Shown here in pieces: positions 1 to 5,815 of a stretch of DNA of 5,942 bases. Numbering within the stretch: position 1 is the first letter of the stretch; the number at the start of each line of letters is the position of its first letter. Made by a program: the position numbers and the translations under genes. The stretch covers positions 1 to 5,942 of the forward strand of contig JALHOX010000289.1 of assembly GCA_022842805.1 (NCBI GenBank). Direction: 5' to 3'. This DNA is from Phycisphaerae bacterium. GTDB lineage: Bacteria > Planctomycetota > Phycisphaerae > UBA1845 > Fen-1342. The notes under the pieces were generated by a model, which saw nothing but the letters and a program-made list of their open reading frames with translations, was not told the DNA's origin and did no database searches.

Positions 1-18
1 CGTGTGCTCTTCCGATCT
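1..18 (+). other. Illumina adapter remnant (artefact)
   Basis: The bases CGTGTGCTCTTCCGATCT are identical to the 3' end of the Illumina TruSeq read-2/index adapter, which ends in GATCT where the insert is ligated. They are not genomic. The GTG at position 4 opens a reading frame through the adapter into sdhA, so the first five codons of that frame (residues LFRS after the start) are artefactual. Genuine sequence begins at about base 19. The adapter match is from memory but is exact over all 18 bases. Confidence 0.95.
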
Positions 19-672
19 AAGGTGCCGGCGTCGCTCTTCGAGCGCGAAGTGGCAAAGCACAAGGCGACGCACGAGGCGCTGATCAAGCGCGAGGGGCCGG
101 AGAACGCGGCCAAAATTCACCAGGAACTGGGCCTGGTGATGACCAACAACGTCACCGTGGTGCGCGAGAATGGCGAACTGCGGCAGACGCTGACCAAGAT
201 CGACGAACTGGCGGCGCGCTATCAGCGCGCCCCGCTGGCGGATCATTCGAACTGGACTAACCAGAACCTGAGCTATGTTCGCGCCTTGGGCGACATGCTG
301 GTGCTGGCGAAGGTGATCGTGAAGGGCGCGTTGCAGCGCGACGAATGCCGCGGCGCTCATTACAAGCCCGCATTCCAGATCCCCTCGCCGACCGCCGAAG
401 ACCCGGCCACGCTGCGACAGCAGGCCGAGCAGTGGTGTGCGGCGTATCAGAAACAGAACGAGCAGTGGCTCAAGACGACGATCGCGTCGCATACGCCGAG
501 CGGCCCGGAGCTGCGCTACGAGCCGGTCAACACCAACCTCATCCCGCCGCGCCCGCGCACCTACGGCCTGGTCGGCGCCAAGATCATCGAAGAGGTCTGG
601 AACGAAAAATTCTCGCGTCCCAAGACCGCCGAAGGGGCGGCGAAGGAGAAGCGGGCGATGGCGACCGTCTAA
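19..672 (+). CDS. sdhA: Succinate dehydrogenase flavoprotein subunit SdhA, C-terminal part
   Basis: This is the FAD subunit of succinate dehydrogenase (complex II), which oxidises succinate to fumarate on the cytoplasmic face of the membrane. Only the last 217 codons remain, against nearly 600 in the full protein; the FAD-binding and catalytic domains lie beyond the contig edge. The fragment covers the helical and C-terminal domains. Visible signatures are KIHQELGLVMTNNVTVVREN, the SdhA/FrdA motif RDECRGAHYK (337-366), QWLKTT, and NLIPPRPRTYG near the end. These resemble the Bacillus subtilis-type, menaquinone-linked enzyme. About 25 extra residues, rich in Gln and Ala, separate RGAHYK from WLKTT, where most relatives have a short linker. 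It is followed by sdhB on the same strand, but with an unusual 160-bp gap. An sdhC cytochrome b gene would be expected upstream. The stop is TAA. The frame has no true start: the GTG at position 4 is adapter. Confidence 0.93.
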   Translation, partial: KVPASLFEREVAKHKATHEALIKREGPENAAKIHQELGLVMTNNVTVVRENGELRQTLTKIDELAARYQRAPLADHSNWTNQNLSYVRALGDMLVLAKVIVKGALQRDECRGAHYKPAFQIPSPTAEDPATLRQQAEQWCAAYQKQNEQWLKTTIASHTPSGPELRYEPVNTNLIPPRPRTYGLVGAKIIEEVWNEKFSRPKTAEGAAKEKRAMATV

Positions 673-816
673 CTGAGTTTCGAATTGCGAGTGCAGAGTG
701 TCGAGTTGAATACAGGAGGCGAGCGCACGACGTGGAGTGATGGATGGAAGTTGGTCGAGCGGGCAGGTCTTTTTTGCCTTTAACTCGACACTCTGCACTC
801 GCACCTCGAAACTCGC
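673..816. repeat. Heptamer-built inverted repeat between sdhA and sdhB
   Basis: The left arm (675-710) and right arm (779-814) are reverse complements at 33 of 36 positions, with a 68-base loop. Each arm is itself a run of five 7-base units: consensus nnGAGTk at 673-707, and its complement mACTCnn at 782-816. The units nearest the loop are identical between arms (GCGAGTG, CAGAGTG, TCGAGTT), while the outer two differ at a few bases. The loop ends in six T (770-775). The element starts immediately after the sdhA stop and ends just before the sdhB ribosome binding site. I see no target-site duplication and no coding capacity. From memory, similar 7-base-periodic palindromes are scattered between genes in some planctomycete and verrucomicrobial genomes. 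It could be a REP-like or MITE-like dispersed element, or an mRNA processing or attenuation hairpin in the sdh transcript. Confidence 0.85.
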
Positions 817-821
817 TTTTT

Positions 822-825
822 AGGA
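822..825 (+). promoter_or_regulatory. Ribosome binding site of sdhB
   Basis: AGGA lies 7 bases before the ATG at 833, just outside the right arm of the inverted repeat. It decides the sdhB start: the in-frame TTG at 827 is too close to be served by it, and the ATG at 833 matches the usual SdhB N-terminus. Confidence 0.7.
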
Positions 826-832
826 TTTGCCT

Positions 833-1633
833 ATGACCCCCGACAGCGCCAAGCGCTTTCGCGTCCGCATCCAGCGCCAGGACCGTCGCGACTCCCGCCC
901 GTATAGCGAGGAGTTTGAGGTCGCGTACGAGCCGAATCTGAACATGACTTCGGTCTTGCAGAAGATCGCCGCCAATCCGGTGACGGTCGAAGGCAAAAAG
1001 ACCAGCGCGCCGGTGTGGGAGGCGGCCTGCCTCGAAGAAGTCTGCGGCTCGTGCAGCTTCGTGATCAACGGCCGTGCCCGGCAGGGCTGCACGGCCCTTG
1101 TCGATCAGCTCCTCAAAGAGGCCCCCGTCATCGACCTCAAGCCGATGACCAAGTACCCCGTCATCCGCGATCTCTTCGTCGACCGCTCGCGGCTGTTTGA
1201 AGCGCTCAAAAAGGTGAAGGCGTGGATCCCGGTCGACACCTACGGCGACGTCGGCGAAGGTCCGCCCATCTCGCCCGAGACGCACGACGTGCGCTATCCG
1301 ATCTCGCGCTGCATGACCTGCGGCATCTGCCTCGAAGTCTGCCCGCAGGTGAACGAAAGCAGCAATTTCATCGGCCCGCAGGCGATCGCGCAGGCCGTGC
1401 TGTTTAACGAACACCCGACCGGCAAAATGACCAGCAGCGAGCGGCTCGAAGCCCTGATGCTGCCCGGCGGCGTGAGCGACTGCGGCAACGCCCAGAACTG
1501 CGTGAAGGCCTGCCCCAAGGGCGTGCCCCTGACCTGGGCCATCGGCAAAGCCGGCCGCGACATCACGCTGCACGCGATCAAGAAGTGGTTCGTCGGCACG
1601 GAGAAGAAGAAGGCCGCCGAGCCGACGAGCTGA
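833..1633 (+). CDS. sdhB: Succinate dehydrogenase iron-sulfur subunit SdhB
   Basis: This is the electron-transfer subunit of complex II, passing electrons from the SdhA flavin through [2Fe-2S], [4Fe-4S] and [3Fe-4S] clusters to quinone. The protein has 266 residues, close to the family length. The N-terminal ferredoxin domain carries the 2Fe-2S ligands C66, C71, C74 and C86 (LEEVCGSCSFVINGRARQGC). The C-terminal helical domain carries C160, C163, C166 and C170 (CMTCGICLEVCP) and C217, C223 and C227 (CGNAQNCVKACPKG). By family analogy C160/C163/C166/C227 bind 4Fe-4S and C170/C217/C223 bind 3Fe-4S. The stretches KKVKAWIPVDTYG and NEHPTGKMTSSERLEALM match Bacillus subtilis SdhB closely, which points to the menaquinone-type SdhCAB complex with a single diheme cytochrome b. 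ATG 833 is chosen over TTG 827 because of AGGA at 822-825. It is in an operon with sdhA, and a terminator follows. Confidence 0.96.
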   Translation: MTPDSAKRFRVRIQRQDRRDSRPYSEEFEVAYEPNLNMTSVLQKIAANPVTVEGKKTSAPVWEAACLEEVCGSCSFVINGRARQGCTALVDQLLKEAPVIDLKPMTKYPVIRDLFVDRSRLFEALKKVKAWIPVDTYGDVGEGPPISPETHDVRYPISRCMTCGICLEVCPQVNESSNFIGPQAIAQAVLFNEHPTGKMTSSERLEALMLPGGVSDCGNAQNCVKACPKGVPLTWAIGKAGRDITLHAIKKWFVGTEKKKAAEPTS

Positions 1634-1655
1634 CGAACTGACGAACTGACGAAGG
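1624..1655 (+). repeat. 8-bp tandem repeat across the sdhB stop codon
   Basis: The octamer GACGAACT occurs twice exactly (1632-1639, 1640-1647). It is flanked by degenerate copies GACGAGCT (1624-1631), which covers the end of sdhB, and GACGAAGG (1648-1655). The first stop TGA (1631-1633) recurs at 8-base steps (1639-1641, 1647-1649), each in a different frame, so all three frames are closed just after sdhB. Replication slippage is the simplest origin. Confidence 0.8.
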
Positions 1656-1670
1656 GCGTCGACGACGTAG

Positions 1671-1695
1671 GGCGGGTTTCACCCGCCTCTTTCGT
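1671..1695 (+). terminator. Probable terminator of the sdh operon
   Basis: A perfect 7-bp stem, GGCGGGT (1671-1677) with ACCCGCC (1681-1687) and loop TTC, is followed by a T-rich stretch TCTTTCGTT. The stop of sdhB is 37 bases upstream. The U-tract is interrupted, so termination may be partial. The motif GTAGGGCGGGTTTCACCCGCC-like also resembles palindromes dispersed between genes in many environmental genomes (from memory), so it may be a repeat co-opted as a terminator. Confidence 0.6.
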
Positions 1696-1711
1696 TCATG
1701 GGCGCGAGCAT

Positions 1712-1731
1712 GTGCGTCGGCTTCGACGCGC
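1712..1731. other. Short GC-rich hairpin in the sdhB-aceE gap
   Basis: GCGTCG (1714-1719) pairs with CGACGC (1724-1729) around a GCTT loop. One G·U and one G-C pair extend the stem to 1712-1731. No T-run follows on the plus strand, and there is no gene to assign it to. It may be a remnant of a transcript end or chance GC-rich pairing. Confidence 0.4.
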
Positions 1732-1763
1732 CTGAAAACCGAGCCGCTATTGCCTCGTGCGAT

Positions 1764-2006
1764 TCACAGCCCTTTTGCAGCCACCGGTCGCCCCTCAAAC
1801 TCAAACCGCGCGTCCATCCTTCCCGCTCGTCGCGGCGTCCATTTCATGCGATAGACCGTCGTTTGGCCCGGCGGCAGGCGCTCGATGCAACATTCGCCGA
1901 CGGGCGGCGCAATAGCTCGCTTCGTCAATACGTCGCGATACCAAATTCGGGGATGGGCGCACCGCCGCCACGGATTGAAAGCAGTCCGCGGGCCGCGACG
2001 GCGAGG
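1764..2006 (-). pseudogene. Possible 3' remnant of an unrecognised gene
   Basis: On the minus strand this frame is open for 80 codons, from after a stop at 2007-2009 to TGA at 1764-1766. Its last 50 or so residues read like real protein, with GECCIERLPPGQTTVYRMKW and a tail near RFEFEGRPVAAKGL. There is no plausible start: the only in-frame ATGs are at 1847 and 1817, deep inside, and no ribosome binding site is seen. A second minus-strand frame (2068 down to 1925, 47 codons) has an ATG, but that start lies inside a hairpin. I do not recognise either. The hydrophilic, Arg-rich, alternating pattern could come from a beta-rich domain. It may be the broken C-terminus of a gene or a chance open frame in GC-rich DNA. 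The plus-strand frame over the same DNA (1698-2087) looks spurious. Apart from this and the hairpins I see nothing in the 1696-2083 gap. Confidence 0.27.
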
Positions 2007-2023
2007 TCAGGAGTGCGATCTGT

Positions 2024-2075
2024 ACGGGCGACGGAGCAGAATGCGGAGCTACCGCAGCCTGCTCGCATCGCCCGT
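2024..2075 (-). terminator. Large nested hairpin 3' of aceE
   Basis: Three nested perfect stems lie 8 bases past the aceE stop: ACGGGCGA (2024-2031) with TCGCCCGT (2068-2075), GAGCAG (2034-2039) with CTGCTC (2059-2064), and TGCGG (2042-2046) with CCGCA (2052-2056) around a 5-base loop. This gives 19 base pairs with only two small internal loops. In the aceE transcript it would be a very stable 3' structure. No U-tract follows on the minus strand, so it is not a classical intrinsic terminator. A 3'-end stabiliser, or a barrier paired with Rho-dependent termination, fits better. The position right after the stop supports a role for aceE. Confidence 0.6.
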
Positions 2076-2083
2076 CCCCAGCT

Positions 2084-4885
2084 TTAGGCCGTCGCCGGGT
2101 TCGGCGATTCCGGATTGATGCCGAGCGTCTTCATCGCCGCGGGCAGCTTCTTCTTGTCGAATTCGCCGCGCTTGGCCAGTTCGTAGAGCGCGGTATAGGC
2201 CGTGTGGGCCGCGTCGATTTCGAAGTGGCGTCGCAGCGCCTCGCGGGTGTCGCTGCGGCCGAAGCCGTCGGTGCCGAGGGCGGTGATGCCCGCCGGCGTC
2301 CAGGGCGACAGGCGGCGCGGGAGCTGCTTCATGAAGTCGCTGGTCGCGACCACCGGCCACGGCTCGCTCGCCAGTTGCTGCGAGATGAACGGCGTACGCG
2401 GCGTTGCGTCGGGGTGCAGGCGGTTCCAGCGCTCGCAGGCTTCGGCGTCGCGATAGAGCTCGTTGTAACTGGTAATGCTCCACACATCGGCGGCGACGTC
2501 GAACTTGTCTCGCAAAATCTCTTGGGCCTGCAGCGCGCTCTGCAAAATCGTGCCGCTGCCGAAGAGGTGCAGCCGCAGCTGGCCCTTCTTCACGTTCTCC
2601 GCGGGGCGGAACTTGTACATGCCGCGGAGGATGCCCTCTTCGCTGCCGGCGACCATCGGCGGCTGGGCGTAGTTCTCGTTGTAGAGCGTGATGTAATAGA
2701 AAACGTTCTCCTGATTGACGTACATCCGCCGGATACCTTCGCGGATGAGGACCGCCAGCTCGCAGGCGAACGCGGGGTCGTAGGAGAGACAGTTGGGCAC
2801 GGTGCTCGCGTGGACGTGGCTGTGGCCGTCTTCGTGTTGCAGCCCTTCGCCGTTCAGCGTCGTGCGACCGGCAGTCGCGCCGAGCAGGAAGCCTTTGCAC
2901 TGCGCGTCGGCCGCGGCCCAGATGCTGTCGCCGATGCGCTGGAAACCGAACATCGAATAGAAGATGAAGAACGGGATCATGTTCAGGCCGTGGGTGGCGT
3001 AGGCCGTGCCCGCGGCGGTGAAGGAGGCCATGGAGCCGGCCTCGGTGATGCCCTCTTCGAGGATCTGCCCGTTCTGGCGCTCTTCGTAGCGCATGAGTTG
3101 AGCATGGTCGACGGGCTCGTACAGCTGACCGGCGTGGGCGTAGATGCCGCAGGTGCGGAAGAGCGCCTCCATGCCGAAGGTGCGGGCTTCGTCGGGGACG
3201 ATCGGCACGATGAGCTGGCCGAGGTTCGGGTCCTTCAGAATGCGGGCCAGCATGCGCATGAAGACCATCGTGGTCGAGGCTTCTTGTCCGCCGCTGCCCT
3301 TGGCAAACTCCTCAAACGCGGAGGCCGCGGCCGGCGGAGCGGGCTTAACGCGGATCTTGCGACCCGGCACGAAGCCGCCCAGCGCTCGACGGCGCTCGAG
3401 CATGTATTCGAGCTCGGGCGAGCCCTTCTCAAAACGACAGAAGGGCATTTCCTGAAGCTGCGCGTCGCTGATGGGGACGTCGAAGCGATCTCGGAAGTGC
3501 CGCAGCTCGTCTTCGTTCAGCTTCTTCTGCTGATGCGTGATGTTCTTGCCTTCGCCCGCCTCGCCCAGGCCGTAGCCCTTGATCGTCCGCGCGAGGACGA
3601 CGGTCGGCTGGCCGACGTGCCGCGTGGCGGCGTCGTAGGCGGAGTAGACCTTGACCGGGTCATGGCCGCCGAGATTGAGCTTGCGCAGCTTGTCATCGGG
3701 CACATGGGCGACCAGCTTGGCAAGGCGCTCGTCGCGGCCGAAGAATTTCTCACGGAAGTAGGAGCCCGGCTCGACCGAATAGCGCTGCCACTGGCCGTCG
3801 ACGGTGTTGTTGCACGCATCGACGAACAGGCCCTCGGTGTCGGAGGCGAGGATGTCGTCCCAGTCGCTGCCCCACAGGCACTTGACGACGTTCCAGCCGG
3901 CGCCGCGGAAGGCGGCCTCGAGTTCCTGCACGATGCTGCCGTTGCCGCGGACCGGGCCGTCGAGCCGTTGCAGGTTGCAGTTAATGACCCAGACCAGATT
4001 GTCGAGCTGCTCGCGCGAGGCCAGCGTGATGGCGCCGAGGCTCTCGGGTTCGTCCATCTCGCCATCGCCGAGGAAAGCCCAGACTTTGCCGGTGCGGGGC
4101 ATGAGTCCGCGATCGATCAGGTACATGTTGAAGCGCGCCTGATAGATCGACGAGAGCGGGCCGAGGCCCATCGAGACGGTCGGGAACTCCCAGAAATTCG
4201 GCATCAGCCAGGGGTGCGGGTAAGACGAGAGGCCTTTGCCGCCGGTCTCCTGGCGGAAGTTGAGCAGGTGCGATTCGTTGATGCGGCCTTCGAGATAGGC
4301 GCGGGCATAAATGCCGGGCGAGGCGTGGCCCTGGAAGTAGATGATGTCGCCGGGGGCTTCGCCGTCGCGGCCGCGGAAAAAGTGGTTGAAGCCGACTTCC
4401 AGCAGCGTGGCGGAGGAGGCGAAGGTCGAGATGTGCCCGCCCAGACCCAGCTCGCGATTGGCGCGCACGACCATCGCCATCGCATTCCAGCGCATATAGC
4501 TCTTAATGCGGCGTTCGATGGCGCGGTCGCCGGGGAATTCGGGCTGGTCGTCGTGATGGATCGAGTTCAGGTAAGGCGTATTGGCGGCCAGCGGCACATC
4601 GACGCCGCGGCGGTCGGACCATTCGTGCAGCTTTTGGAGCAGGAAGGTGGCGCGACTGGCGCCCGAAGTATCGCGCACGGAATGGATTGATTCGATCCAT
4701 TCGCCGGTTTCGATGGTGTCCGCGTCGTGAAGATGGTGCTGAAGCATGGCTGCCTGTTGCGTTAGAGTCTGCCCGGGCGCGGCGAGCCGCTCGTTGCGGC
4801 GGGCGATCGCGGCGCGCGGTCTCGGGGCATCGTCATTCGACGAATTCGAATTGGGAAGATAGTAGGCGTCGGGACGGGTTGCCAT
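2084..4885 (-). CDS. aceE: Pyruvate dehydrogenase E1 component, homodimeric type (AceE)
   Basis: AceE is the thiamine-diphosphate E1 enzyme of the cytosolic pyruvate dehydrogenase complex. It decarboxylates pyruvate and acetylates the lipoyl group of E2. The 933-residue frame aligns with E. coli AceE along its length. The ThDP/Mg motif runs from GDGEMDEPES (273-282) to NCNLQRLDGPVRGN (302-315), with D274, N304 and Q306 as metal ligands. Equivalents of E. coli active-site residues are present: H151 and H187 (FQGHASPG), H451 (ITHQQKK), E566 (DEARTFGME), E615, Y643 and H684 (GLQHEDGHSH). The C-terminal domain contains GTDGFGRSD. The first 46 residues are a low-complexity extension. Met47 (ATG at 4747) aligns exactly with E. 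coli Met1 and would give 887 residues, the E. coli length. The extension keeps a coding-like codon pattern, so the longer start is kept, but neither start has a clear ribosome binding site. No E2 or E3 gene is adjacent; the gene stands alone, convergent with sdhB and divergent from coaE. Confidence 0.97.
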   Translation of the reverse strand: MATRPDAYYLPNSNSSNDDAPRPRAAIARRNERLAAPGQTLTQQAAMLQHHLHDADTIETGEWIESIHSVRDTSGASRATFLLQKLHEWSDRRGVDVPLAANTPYLNSIHHDDQPEFPGDRAIERRIKSYMRWNAMAMVVRANRELGLGGHISTFASSATLLEVGFNHFFRGRDGEAPGDIIYFQGHASPGIYARAYLEGRINESHLLNFRQETGGKGLSSYPHPWLMPNFWEFPTVSMGLGPLSSIYQARFNMYLIDRGLMPRTGKVWAFLGDGEMDEPESLGAITLASREQLDNLVWVINCNLQRLDGPVRGNGSIVQELEAAFRGAGWNVVKCLWGSDWDDILASDTEGLFVDACNNTVDGQWQRYSVEPGSYFREKFFGRDERLAKLVAHVPDDKLRKLNLGGHDPVKVYSAYDAATRHVGQPTVVLARTIKGYGLGEAGEGKNITHQQKKLNEDELRHFRDRFDVPISDAQLQEMPFCRFEKGSPELEYMLERRRALGGFVPGRKIRVKPAPPAAASAFEEFAKGSGGQEASTTMVFMRMLARILKDPNLGQLIVPIVPDEARTFGMEALFRTCGIYAHAGQLYEPVDHAQLMRYEERQNGQILEEGITEAGSMASFTAAGTAYATHGLNMIPFFIFYSMFGFQRIGDSIWAAADAQCKGFLLGATAGRTTLNGEGLQHEDGHSHVHASTVPNCLSYDPAFACELAVLIREGIRRMYVNQENVFYYITLYNENYAQPPMVAGSEEGILRGMYKFRPAENVKKGQLRLHLFGSGTILQSALQAQEILRDKFDVAADVWSITSYNELYRDAEACERWNRLHPDATPRTPFISQQLASEPWPVVATSDFMKQLPRRLSPWTPAGITALGTDGFGRSDTREALRRHFEIDAAHTAYTALYELAKRGEFDKKKLPAAMKTLGINPESPNPATA

Positions 4886-4938
4886 AAGGGGATTTCGGGC
4901 GGTTTCGGTAGCGAGTCCGTTAGCGGGAGCGATACTCT

Positions 4939-4958
4939 GGGCGACGGACGATTCGCCC
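4939..4958. repeat. Inverted repeat with 6-bp arms
   Basis: GGGCGA (4939-4944) and TCGCCC (4953-4958) are perfect reverse complements separated by 8 bases. It lies 54-73 bases upstream of the aceE ATG. It may be an operator half-site pair or a hairpin in the aceE leader. In such GC-rich DNA, chance pairing cannot be excluded. Confidence 0.4.
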
Positions 4959-4968
4959 GCACGGCACA

Positions 4969-4986
4969 GGCGGCCCGTGGGCCGCC
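4969..4986. repeat. 18-bp perfect palindrome in the aceE/coaE spacer
   Basis: GGCGGCCC (4969-4976) and GGGCCGCC (4979-4986) form an 8-bp perfect inverted repeat around a GT centre. It is near the middle of the divergent region, the usual place for a shared operator. As RNA it would be a very stable hairpin, but no T-run follows on either strand, so a terminator role is unlikely. Confidence 0.5.
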
Positions 4987-5097
4987 GGTCGACGGAGCGG
5001 GAGTTATCCGGATCGTCGCCGCGCCACTGGGCGATTTCTTTCGTCAGCCCGCGAGCCGCAGGCCGTCACGTAGCGCAGTTCGTCTCGGGAAACTATC

Positions 5098-5733
5098 GTG
5101 AACCAACCGGTGATCGGCATTTGCGGCGGGATCGGCGCGGGGAAGAGCGCAGTTGCGGCGGCGTTTGGCGAGCGGGGGTGTCTGGTGATCTCGTCGGACC
5201 GGCTGAGCCACGAGGTGATGGAGTCGCCAGACGTTTCCCGACAATTGGCCGCGTGGTGGGGAAATGAGGTGGTCGACGCCGACGGGCGGCCCGACCGGCA
5301 AAGGATCGCGGAGATCGTGTTTCGCGATGGGGCGCAAAAGCAGCGGCTGGAAGCTCTGCTTTACCCCTTGATTGCGCAGAGGCGAAGCGCTATTATTTCG
5401 TCCGTAGCTGGGCAACCGGCGGTCAAGGCCATCGTTCTTGATTCCCCGTTGTTATTCGAAAGCCGCCTCGATCGCCTTTGTGATGCGATTGTTTTTGTCG
5501 ATTCCTCCCGATCGGTTCGCCTGTCCCGCATCGAGCGATCCCGCCATTGGGATGAAGCCGAACTGAGCCGACGGGAAGCTTGGCAGTTGCCCGTGGAAGA
5601 AAAACGCGCACGGTCTGATTATCAGCTACTGAACGAAAGTTCGATCGGCGAGACCGGGGCGCAGGTGGACACCATTTTGGCGCGAATTTTGGCTGAACAC
5701 GCGGCAGGCCGCTCCCGCCGTTCGCGCGAGTGA
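5098..5733 (+). CDS. coaE: Dephospho-CoA kinase CoaE
   Basis: CoaE phosphorylates the 3'-OH of the ribose of dephospho-CoA with ATP, the last step of coenzyme A synthesis in the cytosol. The protein has 211 residues, typical for the family. The P-loop (Walker A) is GGIGAGKS at residues 10-17. The usual DAD motif after the second strand reads SSD (32-34), so the second Asp (D34) is kept and the first is Ser. LLYPLI (87-92) replaces the common LLHPLI. LDSPLLFE (114-121) lies in the substrate/lid region. The Arg-rich lid segment RIERSRHWDEAELSRREAWQ (144-163) is followed by KRARSDYQLLN (169-179), which ends in the conserved Asn. The start is GTG, with GGGA 7 bases upstream. It is divergent from aceE, and a same-strand gene follows after 97 bases. 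The basic tail (GRSRRSRE) is not conserved in E. coli CoaE. Confidence 0.95.
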   Translation: MNQPVIGICGGIGAGKSAVAAAFGERGCLVISSDRLSHEVMESPDVSRQLAAWWGNEVVDADGRPDRQRIAEIVFRDGAQKQRLEALLYPLIAQRRSAIISSVAGQPAVKAIVLDSPLLFESRLDRLCDAIVFVDSSRSVRLSRIERSRHWDEAELSRREAWQLPVEEKRARSDYQLLNESSIGETGAQVDTILARILAEHAAGRSRRSRE

Positions 5734-5789
5734 CATATCCGTGCGCGGTGCGCGCTGCTAACAGCCAACCTACCGACTGCCCCGCACGA

Positions 5790-5815
5790 ATCCGAAGGTT
5801 GACGGATCGCTTTTT
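5790..5815 (+). terminator. Weak terminator-like hairpin between coaE and the next gene
   Basis: ATCCG (5790-5794) pairs with CGGAT (5803-5807) around an 8-base loop, and CGC then TTTTT (5811-5815) follows. The stem is short and the T-run is offset by three bases, so any termination would be weak. An overlapping alternative stem is CAACCT (5766-5771) with AGGTTG (5796-5801). The two stems share bases 5796-5801 and could not form together. It sits directly in the leader of the downstream gene, before its ribosome binding site. Confidence 0.3.

Larger units (their letters stand above)
4886..5097. promoter_or_regulatory. Divergent aceE/coaE intergenic region
   Basis: This 212-bp spacer must hold the promoters for aceE (leftward) and coaE (rightward). 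I see no convincing -35/-10 pair in either direction. It holds two inverted repeats, listed separately, in its middle. Close to coaE there is GGGA (5087-5090), 7 bases before the GTG start, a weak ribosome binding site. Upstream of the aceE ATG no Shine-Dalgarno-like sequence is seen. Confidence 0.5.

Noticed and set aside
673..816. CRISPR array or insertion sequence in the sdhA-sdhB gap
   Set aside because: The repeats are 7-base tandem units with no spacers, and no transposase or target duplication is seen.
584..1573. Open frame of 329 codons on the minus strand across sdhB and the inverted repeat
   Set aside because: It is in antisense codon register with sdhB and also runs through the palindromic repeat, which gives it a spurious repetitive tail. 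sdhB carries all expected cysteine motifs.
1925..2068. Minus-strand 47-codon frame starting at ATG 2068
   Set aside because: The start codon lies inside the nested hairpin 3' of aceE, no similarity is recognised, and the length is within chance for this GC content.
1698..2087. Plus-strand 129-codon frame in the sdhB-aceE gap
   Set aside because: Composition is Arg/Ser/Ala/Pro-rich without hydrophobic core patterns. There is no ribosome binding site, it runs through two hairpins and ends against the aceE 3' end. The minus strand looks more protein-like over part of it.
2204..4690. Open frame of 828 codons on the plus strand opposite aceE
   Set aside because: It is in exact antisense codon register with aceE. 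Stops there would require TTA, CTA or TCA codons in aceE, which are rare in high-GC genes, so the long frame is a by-product. It shows no motif, while AceE motifs are complete on the other strand.
2026..4948. The 10-mer GGGCGACGGA at both 2026-2035 and 4939-4948, flanking aceE
   Set aside because: Several 10-base repeats are expected by chance in 6 kb of GC-rich DNA, so it is not evidence for flanking repeats of a mobile element.
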